Part shown: in pieces, positions 19,114 to 27,941 of the stretch | How positions within the stretch are numbered: position 1 is the stretch's first letter | How the letters are laid out: each line of letters opens with the position of its first letter | From: Methylobacterium sp. AMS5 | GTDB lineage: Bacteria > Pseudomonadota > Alphaproteobacteria > Rhizobiales > Beijerinckiaceae | Direction: 5' to 3' | DNA: 64,000 nt | Assembly (NCBI RefSeq): GCF_001542815.1 | Contig: NZ_CP006992.1 | Coordinates: 4,903,501-4,967,500, forward strand | Program-made: the position numbers and the translations under genes | The notes under the pieces: generated by a model | The model's database searches: none | Seen by the model: the letters and a program-made list of their open reading frames with translations, nothing else | What the model was told of the DNA's origin: nothing

Positions 19114-19932
19114 TTACTTGTCGCCGAGCAGGCCGCTCACGGCGGCATCCCAGCCTTCGCGGATCTGACGGCCGCCGGGAATCTTGACGCCGAGCAGTTC
19201 CGGCTCTTCCGCCGCGTCCTGCACCGGTCGCGCGGCAGGTGCTTGCGCCGAAGCGGTCTGCGTCGGCCGCGCTTCCGTGGCGCGGTTGCGGACGACGGGC
19301 GCGGGCTTCCGGCTGAGATCGGCCTTGGCGGTTTCAGCCTTGGCAGTTTCGGTTTTAACAGTGTCGGCCTTGGCGGAATCAGTCTTCGTTCTGGCCTCGA
19401 CCTTGGCTTCGGTTTTGGCGACCTCGGGTTTCGTCTTCGCGGGCAGCGACACGAAACGCGCCGGCTGCTCCGTCTTCGCCTGCACCATCTCGCTCCGGCT
19501 CGGAGGCAGCGGCACCGTGACTTTGGCGGGGGCGAGCGCTGCCGCCGTGCGGGTCGCGGCCGGAACCGTGGGGGCCGGCTCGATCTGCAGATTCGCCCGG
19601 GCCGGCGGCGCGACCTCCGGCGCTTTGGCCGCCGCCGCCGCGGGTTCCGCGGCCGGCAGGTTGGCCCGGCGCGCTTCCGGCAACCCGATGGAGGCCGGCG
19701 CCAGTGCCGGAACGCCGTCCTTCAGGTCGGGCCATTGCGAGGCGACGGGTGTGATCCGCGCCGGCCGGCTCCTGGGATCGGCGAGATTGGAGAAGAACGC
19801 GAAAGCCCCCACGGCGAAGACGAGGAGGGCAGCGCTCCCGCCCGCGGCGCCGAGGATGACGGGCAGCCGGCGACGGGCCGGAGCCCTGCTCTCGGCCGGC
19901 CTGGTTTGGGACGGATGAATCGTCACCGACAT
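19114..19932 (-). CDS. Single-pass membrane protein with low-complexity Ala/Lys/Glu/Pro domain
   Basis: 272 residues from ATG 19932 (AAGAGG upstream; a TTG 36 nt earlier is less likely). Short basic N-terminus, one transmembrane helix (LPVILGAAGGSAALLVFAVG), then a long Ala/Pro-rich stretch and a KTE/KAE-rich segment with short near-repeats such as KADTVKTETAKAETAKAD. The C-terminus IPGGRQIREGWDAAVSGLLG is more regular. Topology predicts most of the chain outside the membrane in the periplasm. No family recognised; it resembles periplasm-spanning linkers of the TonB/TolA kind only in composition. Confidence 0.7.
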   Translation of the reverse strand: MSVTIHPSQTRPAESRAPARRRLPVILGAAGGSAALLVFAVGAFAFFSNLADPRSRPARITPVASQWPDLKDGVPALAPASIGLPEARRANLPAAEPAAAAAKAPEVAPPARANLQIEPAPTVPAATRTAAALAPAKVTVPLPPSRSEMVQAKTEQPARFVSLPAKTKPEVAKTEAKVEARTKTDSAKADTVKTETAKAETAKADLSRKPAPVVRNRATEARPTQTASAQAPAARPVQDAAEEPELLGVKIPGGRQIREGWDAAVSGLLGDK

Positions 19933-20393
19933 GCGGTCGGCCTCTTGCACGTTGTAGCCCTGCAACAAGACGGCCTCGGCAATGCGGCGGCAAGATGTCC
20001 GGTACGGCCTGTTGAGAATTCAGGCGCCGTCCACCCACACGAATCTGGCGGAAACTCCAGGGCGGCCGGACCTGATCGGGACAGGTGCGCCCCGGACAAG
20101 TCTCGCCCCGACGAGTTCTAGCGATCGACCTTAGCGGAGCCGGTTTAACGGAGCGTGTAAGCGGATCATGCGGTGCGCGGCCTGCCGTCCGGCGATTATT
20201 AAGAAAAACATCAGTGTGCCGCGCGACCCTGTGGCGCGGCCCCGGCATGGACATTCATCCGGCGATCGGCCACGGTGCCGCCGTGCCGAAAGAGTAGAAA
20301 TCTGAGCCTTTTATCCGATGGCGGTTTGCCGAATGGTCCCGGATCCGGCCTGCTCCTGTCGGCGTATGGCGGACTGACCGACCGCGAGGGCCC
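19933..20393. promoter_or_regulatory. Divergent intergenic region, membrane protein / sensor kinase
   Basis: 461 bp between divergent genes. It must hold both promoters. It includes a patch less GC-rich than its surroundings near 20195-20220 (ATTATTAAGAAAAACATCAG), which may be promoter or regulator-binding DNA. No defined site was recognised. Confidence 0.4.
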
Positions 20394-21923
20394 GTGCCGA
20401 TTCCCGCCGCGACGCAAGCTTCCCCGACGCCTCTGATGGCGCAAAGCGTGGCCGATCCCAACCTCGACAAGGCGCAGGATCGAGCCGACGGCACGGGGTT
20501 GCCGTTCTGGGCCGGCTGGCCGACGCGCACGCGGCTCATCCTGGTCGTGCTCGCCATCGACATCGTCGCCGCCCTCGCCTCCTGCGGCGTGATCGTGCTG
20601 ACCGCGCGCAGCGCCGTGCAGGTCGAGATGGCGGCCGGTCTCGCCACCGTCGAGCCCTTGGTCGCCGATACCATCCGCTCCCTGCGCAGCCCGAGCCCCG
20701 AGAGCGTGCTCCATACGCTCGACCTGCGCTTTCAGGCCCTGCGCCACGTCCGCGTGACCATCCTCGATGCGGAGGGCAAGCGTGTCGGCTTCGGTCCCTC
20801 CGAGCAGGCGCGCGAGCAGCGGACGGCGCCGCGCTGGTTCGTCCGGCTGATCGCCCCCGAACCGCGCCAGCACGATCTGCCCATCGTCGTGAAGGGCGAG
20901 CGGATCGGCACCGCCGCGATCACGACCCAGCCCCTGGACGAGATCGAGGAGGTCTGGGGCTATGCCCGCTCGCTGGCCTTGGCCAGCCTGATCCTGAACC
21001 TCGCGGTGTTGGCTGCCCTCACCCTGGCGCTCGGGCGCATCCTGCGGCCGCTCGGGCGCCTGGCGGACGGGCTGAACCGGCTGGAGCGGCACGACTACAC
21101 CGCCCATCTCGACCCGCCGGCCTCCCGCGAACTCGCGGTGATCGCCGAGCGCTTCAACCGCGTGGCCGGGGCGCTCTCCGACGCGCGGGCCGCCAACGGC
21201 CGCCTCAACCGTCAACTCCTGACGGCCCAGGACGACGAGCGCGCCCGCATCGCCCTCGAACTCCACGACGAGTTCGGCCCGTGCCTGTTCGCGCTGGAAG
21301 CGAACGCGGCCTCCGTCGCGCGGCTCGCCGCCGGCCCGGGCGAGATCGACCGCGGCCGGCTCGCGGCGCGGGCCGGCGACATCGGCAGCATCGTCGGCCA
21401 GGTTCAGGTCCTCAACCGCGACCTTCTCAACCGTCTGCGCCCGCACGGGCTCGGCGAGGTGCCGCTGACCGATTGCCTTAACCTGCTGCTCCGCGATTTC
21501 CGACGGCGCCATCCCGAGACCGCCTTCGATGGCGCGTTCGAGGGCTTGGCCCGCGGCTACGGCGACATCGTCGATCTCACCGTGTTCCGCTGTATCCAGG
21601 AGAGCAGCACCAACGCCGTACGCCACGGCGCCGCCCGCCACGTCCGAGCCCGCGCGGCGGAGGAGACCGACGCCGCCGGCCTGACGTTCCTGCGGGTGAG
21701 CGTCGAGGATGACGGCACCGGCATCGCGCCCGGCCACCGTGTCGGCCTCGGCCTGTCGGGGATGCGCGAGCGGGTCGAGGCGCTGGGCGGTCATTTCAGC
21801 CTCGACACGGCGTCTCTTGACAACACGGCCTCCGGAACCGTTGTCCGGATCACCCTCCCGATCGATCCCGAGCGCGACGGCAGCGAGGTTCCGCCTCCCC
21901 CCGTCGCGCCGCAACCCGAGTGA
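20394..21923 (+). CDS. NarX/UhpB-type sensor histidine kinase
   Basis: 509 residues from GTG 20394 (GAGGG six bases upstream; ATG 20436 possible). One transmembrane helix near residues 45-70 (LILVVLAIDIVAALASCGV), a short periplasmic sensor domain, a second helix near 185-205, HAMP, then HisKA_3 with the phosphoacceptor H291 in IALELHDEFGPCLFAL. The ATPase domain shows ESSTNAVRHGA, VEDDGTGIAPG and GLGLSGMRERVEALGG. It phosphorylates the LuxR-type regulator 10 bp downstream. Architecture resembles the FlhS/MoxY kinases that control C1 metabolism in Paracoccus, but the signal cannot be read from sequence. Confidence 0.93.
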   Translation: MPIPAATQASPTPLMAQSVADPNLDKAQDRADGTGLPFWAGWPTRTRLILVVLAIDIVAALASCGVIVLTARSAVQVEMAAGLATVEPLVADTIRSLRSPSPESVLHTLDLRFQALRHVRVTILDAEGKRVGFGPSEQAREQRTAPRWFVRLIAPEPRQHDLPIVVKGERIGTAAITTQPLDEIEEVWGYARSLALASLILNLAVLAALTLALGRILRPLGRLADGLNRLERHDYTAHLDPPASRELAVIAERFNRVAGALSDARAANGRLNRQLLTAQDDERARIALELHDEFGPCLFALEANAASVARLAAGPGEIDRGRLAARAGDIGSIVGQVQVLNRDLLNRLRPHGLGEVPLTDCLNLLLRDFRRRHPETAFDGAFEGLARGYGDIVDLTVFRCIQESSTNAVRHGAARHVRARAAEETDAAGLTFLRVSVEDDGTGIAPGHRVGLGLSGMRERVEALGGHFSLDTASLDNTASGTVVRITLPIDPERDGSEVPPPPVAPQPE

Positions 21924-21933
21924 TGCGTGTACG

Positions 21934-22623
21934 ATGAACGCGCCGGTCAGCAGCCCCATGATGAGAGCAGCGTCGAGCAAGGGCGCCGCCACCCCCGTCC
22001 TGGTCATCGATGATCACCCGATCGTCCTCCAGGGCTGTCGCCGTGTGCTGGAGGATGCCGGAATCGAGACCGTGGTCGAGGCGACCGGCGTCGTCTCCGG
22101 CTACCGCGCCTTCCACCGCCTGCGCCCGCCGGTGGTGATCTGCGACCTCACCTTCCAGGGCAGCGGGCTTGCCGGCCTTGCCCTGATCCGGCGCATGCGC
22201 GCCATCGAGCCCGAGACCCGCGTGCTCGTCTTCTCGATGCACAACGATCCCGTCATCGTCTCGCGGGCCCTGGAGGCCGGGGCGCTCGGCTACGTGCTCA
22301 AGGATCACGCCTCGAACGAGCTGTTCCAGGCGTTCGAGCGGGTGCGCGCGGGCGAGGTCTATCTCGACCGGCGGCTCGCCACCGAGGTCGCGATGTTGCG
22401 CGCCGACCCGCGCCGCACCCCGGAGACGCAGCTCACGCCGCGCGAGCAGCAGATCCTGGCGCGCCTCGCCCAGGGCAAGTCCTATGGCGCCATCGCCGCC
22501 GACCTCTCGGTCAGCTACAAGACCGTCACCAATGCCTGCTCGCAGATGCGCCAGAAGCTCAGGGTGCGCACGCTGGCCGAACTGATTCACGTCGCGGTGA
22601 CCCAGGCCCAGCGGCAGGGTTGA
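21934..22623 (+). CDS. NarL/FixJ-family response regulator
   Basis: 229 residues. Receiver domain with acidic pocket VLVIDDHPIV, phosphoacceptor D71 (VVICDLTFQGSG), T/S switch VFSMHN and lysine YVLKDHA; C-terminal LuxR helix-turn-helix LTPREQQILARLAQGKSYGAIAADLSVSYKTV. The insertion FQGSGLAGL after the acceptor is typical of the FlhR/MoxX-like subgroup. Starts 10 bp after the kinase stop, so the two form a two-component operon. tenA follows by 27 bp and may be in the same transcript. Confidence 0.94.
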   Translation: MNAPVSSPMMRAASSKGAATPVLVIDDHPIVLQGCRRVLEDAGIETVVEATGVVSGYRAFHRLRPPVVICDLTFQGSGLAGLALIRRMRAIEPETRVLVFSMHNDPVIVSRALEAGALGYVLKDHASNELFQAFERVRAGEVYLDRRLATEVAMLRADPRRTPETQLTPREQQILARLAQGKSYGAIAADLSVSYKTVTNACSQMRQKLRVRTLAELIHVAVTQAQRQG

Positions 22624-22650
22624 TCCTTTTCAAAAGACGGAGCGCCGTTC

Positions 22651-23334
22651 TTGGCCGAAGACCTCTCTGCCGGGCGCTTCTCGCAGGACGCCTGGGCCTG
22701 CAATCTCGCGGCCTTTGAGGCGATCCGCACGATGCCGTTCAACGCCGAACTGGCGGCCGGCTCTCTGAGCGCTGAGCGCTTCCGCCGCTATATCGTGCAG
22801 GACGCGCATTACCTCATCGGCTTCGGCCGGGCGCTGGCGCTCGCCGCCGCCAAGGCGCCGCATCCCGAACGGATCGTGCAGTTCGCCCGCGGCGCCGAGA
22901 CCGCCATCGTGGTCGAGCGCGCGCTGCATGGCGGCTTCTTCCAGGAATACGGCATCGATGCCGGCACGTTCGCGGCGACGCCCCTCTCCCCGGCTTGCGA
23001 CCACTACGTCGCGTGGCTGATCGCGACGGCCTATGCCGAGCCCTACGAAGTCGTGCTCGGCGCGCTTCTACCCTGTTTCTGGATCTACGCCGAGGTCGGC
23101 CGCGATATCTTCGCCCGCGCCAAGCCCGACAATCCCTACCGCGCCTGGATCGACACCTATGCCGGCGAGGAGTTCGGCGAGGCGGTGGCCGCGATGATCG
23201 CCGCGACCGACGAGGCGGACGGCGCCGCCTCCCCGGCCCTGCGCGCCCGCATGCACGCGGCCTATACCCACGCGACCCGCCTCGAATACGCGTTCTGGGA
23301 CGGCGCCTATCGGGATCTCACCTGGGCGCTCTGA
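22651..23334 (+). CDS. tenA: TenA-family thiaminase II
   Basis: 227 residues from TTG 22651 (ACGGAGC upstream). All-helical TenA fold with FRRYIVQDAHYLIGFGRALA, the catalytic cysteine in LLPCFWIYAEVG, and a C-terminal RLEYAFWDGAYR carrying the conserved glutamate. TenA hydrolyses aminopyrimidine breakdown products of thiamine to hydroxymethylpyrimidine, feeding ThiD (gene at 50.2 kb). It is unusual to find it directly behind a two-component pair instead of with thi genes. No TPP riboswitch is visible upstream. Confidence 0.92.
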   Translation: MAEDLSAGRFSQDAWACNLAAFEAIRTMPFNAELAAGSLSAERFRRYIVQDAHYLIGFGRALALAAAKAPHPERIVQFARGAETAIVVERALHGGFFQEYGIDAGTFAATPLSPACDHYVAWLIATAYAEPYEVVLGALLPCFWIYAEVGRDIFARAKPDNPYRAWIDTYAGEEFGEAVAAMIAATDEADGAASPALRARMHAAYTHATRLEYAFWDGAYRDLTWAL

Positions 23335-23510
23335 GCCGGGATCGCGGCCACGGACCCCGGCGCGGCCGCTTCGCGTGTTAGCTTGGCCGGGTCCTTGCAC
23401 CGCAATGTCGCCTGAGGCCGTTGCGCCCGCGTCGGTTTCACGATTCATCTGTGTGAGAATTCGGCCGCTCCGTCAGAGGAGTTCGGCCGGTACGAGGGGG
23501 TGGGGCAGAC

Positions 23511-25001
23511 ATGGCGTCAGGCTTGGCGAGTGACCTTTTCCGGATCAAGACGCTCGAACGGCTCAACGCCGACGCCGAATCCGGCGAGAACAAGCTGGAA
23601 CGCCATCTCGGCCCCTGGAGCCTGATCGGCCTCGGCATCGGCGCGGTGATCGGGGCGGGCCTGTTCTCGCTCACCGGCATTGCCGCGGCCGAGCATGCCG
23701 GCCCGGCGGTGACGGTTTCCTTCGCCATCGCGGCGATCGGCTGCGCGCTCGCGGGCATGTGCTACAGCGAACTCGCCGGCATGATCCCGGTGGCGGGCTC
23801 GGCCTACACCTACACCTACGCCACGATGGGCGAGTTCATCGCCTGGATCATCGGCTGGGATCTCGTGCTCGAATACGCGGTCGGGGCGGCCACCGTCTCG
23901 GTGAGCTGGTCGCGCTACGTCGCCCGCTTCATGCGCGACACGCTGGGCATCAACCTGCCGGGCTCGCTCGTGCACTCCCCCTTCGAGACCTACCAGCTCG
24001 CCGACGGCACGCTGGCGCACGGCATCGTCAACGTGCCGGCGATCCTGATCGTGGTGGCGGCCTCGACCCTGCTCATGATCGGCATCCGCGAATCCGCCCG
24101 CGTCAACGGCGCGGTGGTGCTGCTCAAGCTCGCGGTGGTGGCGATCGTGATCGGGGTCGGCCTGTTCTACGTGAAGGCGCAGAACTACGACCCCTTCCTG
24201 CCGCCCAACACCGGCACCTTCGGCGAGTATGGCTGGAGCGGCGTGATGCGCGCGGCCGGCGTGGTGTTCTTCGCCTATGTCGGCTTCGATGCGGTTTCGA
24301 CCGCGGCACAGGAGGCCAAGAACCCCCAACGCAACATGATGATCGGCATCCTCGGCTCGCTGGCGATCTGCACGGTGCTCTACATCGCCTTTGCGGGTGT
24401 GCTGACCGGCCTCGTCCACTACGACGCCATGCGCGGCGACGCCGCCCCCGTGAACACGGCGATCGCGGCGACGCCGTTTCCGTGGCTGAAGAGCCTCGTC
24501 ACCTTCGGCGTGATCTGCGGCTTCTCGACCGTGATCCTCGTGCTGCTGCTCGGCCAGAGCCGGGTATTCTACTCGATGTCGAAGGACCGGCTGCTGCCGG
24601 GCTTCTTCTCGGCGATCCATCCGAAGTGGAAGACGCCCTACCGCTCGAACCTGTTCTTCATGGTGTTCACGAGCGCGCTCGGCGGCTTCCTGCCGATCTC
24701 GCAGCTCGGCCACATGACGAGCATCGGCACGCTGCTCGCCTTCATCCTCGTCTGCGCTGGCGTCGTCATCCTGCGCCGCACCCAGCCCGACGCGCCGCGC
24801 GCCTACCGCACCCCGCTGGTGCCGTTCGTGCCGATCCTCGGCGCGCTGTTCTGCCTCGGCATGATGCTCTCCCTCGATGGCGATACGTGGCTGCGCCTCA
24901 TCATCTGGCTGGCGATCGGCCTCGTGATCTATTTCGCCTGGAGCCGCAAGCACAGCCGCATCGGCCGCGAGGAAGGGGCGAACGCGACCTCGGCTCTGTG
25001 A
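23511..25001 (+). CDS. APC-superfamily amino-acid permease (cationic amino-acid transporter type)
   Basis: 496 residues with about 12-13 transmembrane helices. The first helix carries IGLGIGAVIGAGLFSLTG, the APC substrate and ion-binding glycine motif, and FFAYVGFDAVSTAAQEAKNPQRNM is the CAT/YfnA-type signature; IHPKWKTPYRSNL lies in a cytoplasmic loop. It imports amino acids or polyamines by proton coupling; substrate is unknown. Own terminator at 25045. An alternative start downstream is unlikely given the conserved FRIKTLERL-type N-terminus. Confidence 0.92.
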   Translation: MASGLASDLFRIKTLERLNADAESGENKLERHLGPWSLIGLGIGAVIGAGLFSLTGIAAAEHAGPAVTVSFAIAAIGCALAGMCYSELAGMIPVAGSAYTYTYATMGEFIAWIIGWDLVLEYAVGAATVSVSWSRYVARFMRDTLGINLPGSLVHSPFETYQLADGTLAHGIVNVPAILIVVAASTLLMIGIRESARVNGAVVLLKLAVVAIVIGVGLFYVKAQNYDPFLPPNTGTFGEYGWSGVMRAAGVVFFAYVGFDAVSTAAQEAKNPQRNMMIGILGSLAICTVLYIAFAGVLTGLVHYDAMRGDAAPVNTAIAATPFPWLKSLVTFGVICGFSTVILVLLLGQSRVFYSMSKDRLLPGFFSAIHPKWKTPYRSNLFFMVFTSALGGFLPISQLGHMTSIGTLLAFILVCAGVVILRRTQPDAPRAYRTPLVPFVPILGALFCLGMMLSLDGDTWLRLIIWLAIGLVIYFAWSRKHSRIGREEGANATSAL

Positions 25002-25044
25002 GTTCGAAGGTTCGTCTGCCTCGAACGGGGGCGTGAGAAGACAG

Positions 25045-25081
25045 AAAGCCCACCCGGCTCGCGCCGGGTGGGCTTTGTTTT
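25045..25081 (+). terminator. Rho-independent terminator of the permease gene
   Basis: Thirteen-bp stem AAAGCCCACCCGG / CCGGGTGGGCTTT followed by GTTTTAT, 44 nt after the stop. Confidence 0.92.
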
Positions 25082-25160
25082 ATCCAGTCTTTGGAGGTGC
25101 GGTTACGAAGCGCGGAAGGGGCCGATATGTCCTTGATTAGTCCGTGGGGCTGATCCTCTA

Positions 25161-25219
25161 TCCTCTTGTTTTTGCATCATCCCGAAAGCCGGCAACCACC
25201 TTTCGGGATGATGCTCTAA
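25161..25219 (-). repeat. Dispersed repeat A, copy 2 (shortened)
   Basis: On the minus strand it reads GAGCATCATCCCGAAAGGTGG, then TTGCCGGCTTTCGGGATGATG and CAAAAACAAGAG. It matches the first half of the copies at 6024 and 51061; the second hairpin is absent. The core is a strong hairpin (CATCATCCCGAAAG / CTTTCGGGATGATG). Confidence 0.8.
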
Positions 25220-25225
25220 CAAGCG

Positions 25226-25405
25226 TCACCCGTCATCGACCGCCCCCAATTCGGGAGCCTTGACGGTCACGATGGCGTCGAAAGGCTCCACGACATCGGC
25301 GTCCCCGTGCTTCAGAGCCGCCGCGATGGCGCCTGACGTCCCGGCCGGCACGACCGTCCGAAGACGTGTGATCTTTGCGGAGCGTGACCCTGCTGAAAAG
25401 TCCAC
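25226..25405 (-). CDS. Possible small ORF, 59 residues
   Basis: GTG 25405 to TGA 25226. Its C-terminal two thirds (KITRLRTVVPAG to VTVKAPELGAVDDG) have the strong G/C bias at third codon positions of real genes here, while the first codons do not. It may be a small gene or the surviving end of a decayed one; it ends 7 bp from a repeat A copy. No ribosome site is obvious and no family is recognised. Confidence 0.28.
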   Translation of the reverse strand: MDFSAGSRSAKITRLRTVVPAGTSGAIAAALKHGDADVVEPFDAIVTVKAPELGAVDDG

Positions 25406-25529
25406 GGATCGCGGACCGCTCTTGCGCAGACTGCTTGGGTCGGATCGGCCATCGGCATGATGGGAAGGGAGGACCGTATCGGACCGTTTGCGAAGCGTTC
25501 CCTGGGCTTCCGAGCGCTGCGCGGCCGCC

Positions 25530-26435
25530 TCAGGCCCGGCGTGCCAGTGTCAGCACCGGGGGTTCGGCGAGGCCGACGAGCGGCCGGCCCACCTCGATCG
25601 ACTGCCGCTCGCGGGCGATGAAGGCGGTGGGCATCGCGGCCTGCATCTCGGCCTCGACCGAGCGCAACTCTACGTCCGAATGGCAGGGGTGCAGGTGGAT
25701 GATGGCGAGCGCCTTGGCGCCCGCGCCCTTGGCCAGTTCCACGCCCTTCTGCCAGGTCGAGTGGCCCCAGCCCTTGCAGCAGGGATACTCGCCCTCCGTG
25801 AACATGCCGTCATAGACGAGGAGGTCGGCTCCCTCGACGAAGCGGCACAGGTCCGGATCGGGCCAGTTCACGCCGTGCTCGATGTCGCTGATGACACAGA
25901 GCCGCTTGCCACCGTGGTCGAAGCGGTAGCCGGTCGATCCCTGCGGGTGGTCGAGCAGAATCGTATCGACCCGGATGCCGTCGGCGAAGGTGAGCGGCTC
26001 GCCCGCCCGGAAGCCGTGATGCGCGAAGGAACAGGGCAGCACGTCGAGCGTGACGGGAAAGAGAGGCGGCGAGAACAGCCGGCCAAGGGCGTCCTCGGCG
26101 CTGGCCCCGTCGAGGTTGCCGCAATAGGTGTGAATCGTGCGGGTGTCGTCGAGAACCGCCGGTTTGAAGAACGGCAGACCCGCCGTGTGATCCAGATGCA
26201 GGTGGCTGAACAGCAGGTCGATATCCTGCGGCAGGTTCTCGCGGCAGTTGCGCCCGAAGGCGCCGAGGCCCGAGCCGGCATCGATCACGAACAGACGCTC
26301 CCCGCAGCGGACCTCCAGGCACGGCGTGTTGCCGCCGAACTCGGCGTTCTCCGGGCCGCTGACCGGCGTAGAGCCGCGGACGCCCCAGAAACGCAGGACG
26401 AGCGAATCGTCCTTGGCCGGATATGGCAGGGTCAT
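25530..26435 (-). CDS. Metallo-beta-lactamase-fold hydrolase
   Basis: 301 residues. Opens with RFWGVRGSTPVSGP, typical of the MBL/PDE-type group that includes cyclic-nucleotide phosphodiesterases and the hydrolases attached to response regulators. Metal motif SHLHLDHTAG carries the HxHxDH ligands; further ligands are in ISDIEHG, VYDGMFTEGEY and IIHLHPCHSD. Cytoplasmic. Substrate unknown; the GxRGS/P start suggests a phosphodiester or cyclic-nucleotide substrate more than an antibiotic. ATG 26435 opens the conserved N-terminus, so the start is probably right. Confidence 0.88.
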   Translation of the reverse strand: MTLPYPAKDDSLVLRFWGVRGSTPVSGPENAEFGGNTPCLEVRCGERLFVIDAGSGLGAFGRNCRENLPQDIDLLFSHLHLDHTAGLPFFKPAVLDDTRTIHTYCGNLDGASAEDALGRLFSPPLFPVTLDVLPCSFAHHGFRAGEPLTFADGIRVDTILLDHPQGSTGYRFDHGGKRLCVISDIEHGVNWPDPDLCRFVEGADLLVYDGMFTEGEYPCCKGWGHSTWQKGVELAKGAGAKALAIIHLHPCHSDVELRSVEAEMQAAMPTAFIARERQSIEVGRPLVGLAEPPVLTLARRA

Positions 26436-26625
26436 GGATCGGTACCAATGCTCGGCCTCGGGCCGGGCTTTCTCTGTGGTAGTGGTGCCGCCGCACGCAT
26501 CCGCGCTATGGATCCGCGGCTGTTCTTCGGCCCCTCTTCAGGATCCGAGTGTACAGTGTCGAGATGGGGGGCCGCCATTCGGGTTTGTGTGCGTGCTCGC
26601 ACACGCCGTTTTGAGCGGCTCCAAG

Positions 26626-27846
26626 TCAGCGCTGGGCCAGTTTCTCAATTGAGGGTTGCAAGGGGGCAAGGTCGGGCGGCGGCAGCGCACGCTCGATCGC
26701 CGCGCGGGCGAGGCTCGGCCAGGTCTGCGCATAGCGCGTGACCGGCGCCGTGATGCGGGCGGTCGCGGCGGCGTAGGGCGGCACGAAACCCGCGGTCCGC
26801 ACGGTGAGCGACGGGCTGTCCGTGCCGATCCAGGCCGCCCATACGGCGTCCGGCACGGGCGGCGGTGGCGGTGCCCTGCGGCGGGCGGGGATCAGCACGA
26901 CCTCCTGGCCGGCATAAGCGAGTGCCTCCGGCCGGCTGATATCGCCCACCGGATGACCCTGAAGGATCCGGGCTGCCCAGAAGGCGTGCTGGCCGCCGTC
27001 GGAATAGGTCGTGCGCACGGCCGCCGCGCCCTCCTCCACCAAGGCGGCGATGCGGTCGGTCTCATCCTTGTGCAGGGCGGTGAAGGCCGCCTCCTTGGCC
27101 GGATCGCGCGAGGGCGCGAAGGTGTAGCGGCCGCTCGCGACGCTCACGGCCGGCTCCTCGCCGGTCGCCTCGAAGCGGTCCGAGCCTTCCTTCAACTGGC
27201 GCCAGAAGGCGATGTTCGGGTCGGTCCGGTGCCGGGCCATGTTCGCGGCGGTCATTCGGAACGGGAAGGACTGGAACTGAAACGCGCCCTGCCCCCCGGC
27301 GAACGCCTCGCGGGCGATCGAGAACAGCTCGCCCGCCACCGCATCCGTCATGGCAAAGCAGCCCATCGACGAGCAGACGCCATGCACCATCACCGCCGAG
27401 CCGGTGGAGCCGTGCGCCCGGTCGTAGGCGTTGGGGTAGCCGACGTCGAAGGAGAGGTAGTAGCGCGAGTTCGGGTTCATCTGGCTTTTCGCCACCGTGT
27501 AGAACCCCTCCGGCGTCTGCCTGTCGCCGCTCTTGGTCTTCGGCCCGAGCTGCCCGGACCAGCGGCAGATCGGATAGGTCTTGATCGGCACGTAGCGCCC
27601 GGCGGCGTTGCGCTTCCAGACCTCGATCTCGGATTCCTTCTTGTAGGCCCGCAGCACGATCGGCGAGGCGGCGTTGGTGCCGCGTGCAGCCATCAGCGCC
27701 AGGGTTGCGGCCGGGATCGGCGCATTCGCCTTGTCGGCCCGGGCGAGCGTGTTCGACGCCGTAAGGATCGACAACCCGACAAGCCCCGGAATCAAGGGTC
27801 TGAGGAAGGATCTCACAGAGCCTCGAGAGCGGTTCGGAGGAAGCAT
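26626..27846 (-). CDS. Exported L,D-transpeptidase (YkuD/ErfK family)
   Basis: 406 residues from ATG 27846 (an upstream start 60 nt earlier adds only an Arg/Pro-rich stretch). N-terminal signal or anchor SFLRPLIPGLVGLSILTA, then a YkuD domain: IEVWKRNAAGRYVPIKTYPI, GDRQTPEGFYTV and the catalytic motif MVHGVCSSMGCFAMTD with the active cysteine. It would make 3-3 peptidoglycan cross-links or attach proteins in the periplasm. The C-terminal 150 residues with RRRAPPPPPVP carry no known domain. Hyphomicrobiales elongate from the pole using many L,D-transpeptidases, fitting the growth-pole protein in this window. Confidence 0.9.
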   Translation of the reverse strand: MLPPNRSRGSVRSFLRPLIPGLVGLSILTASNTLARADKANAPIPAATLALMAARGTNAASPIVLRAYKKESEIEVWKRNAAGRYVPIKTYPICRWSGQLGPKTKSGDRQTPEGFYTVAKSQMNPNSRYYLSFDVGYPNAYDRAHGSTGSAVMVHGVCSSMGCFAMTDAVAGELFSIAREAFAGGQGAFQFQSFPFRMTAANMARHRTDPNIAFWRQLKEGSDRFEATGEEPAVSVASGRYTFAPSRDPAKEAAFTALHKDETDRIAALVEEGAAAVRTTYSDGGQHAFWAARILQGHPVGDISRPEALAYAGQEVVLIPARRRAPPPPPVPDAVWAAWIGTDSPSLTVRTAGFVPPYAAATARITAPVTRYAQTWPSLARAAIERALPPPDLAPLQPSIEKLAQR

Positions 27847-27941
27847 GCACCGTCTCGATCGCGGCCGACCGGCGGCGCCCGCGGGCGACGGAACCGGATC
27901 GTGCACAAGCTTTGGGGCGGTTTTGCGGGAAAGGGAAGCGC

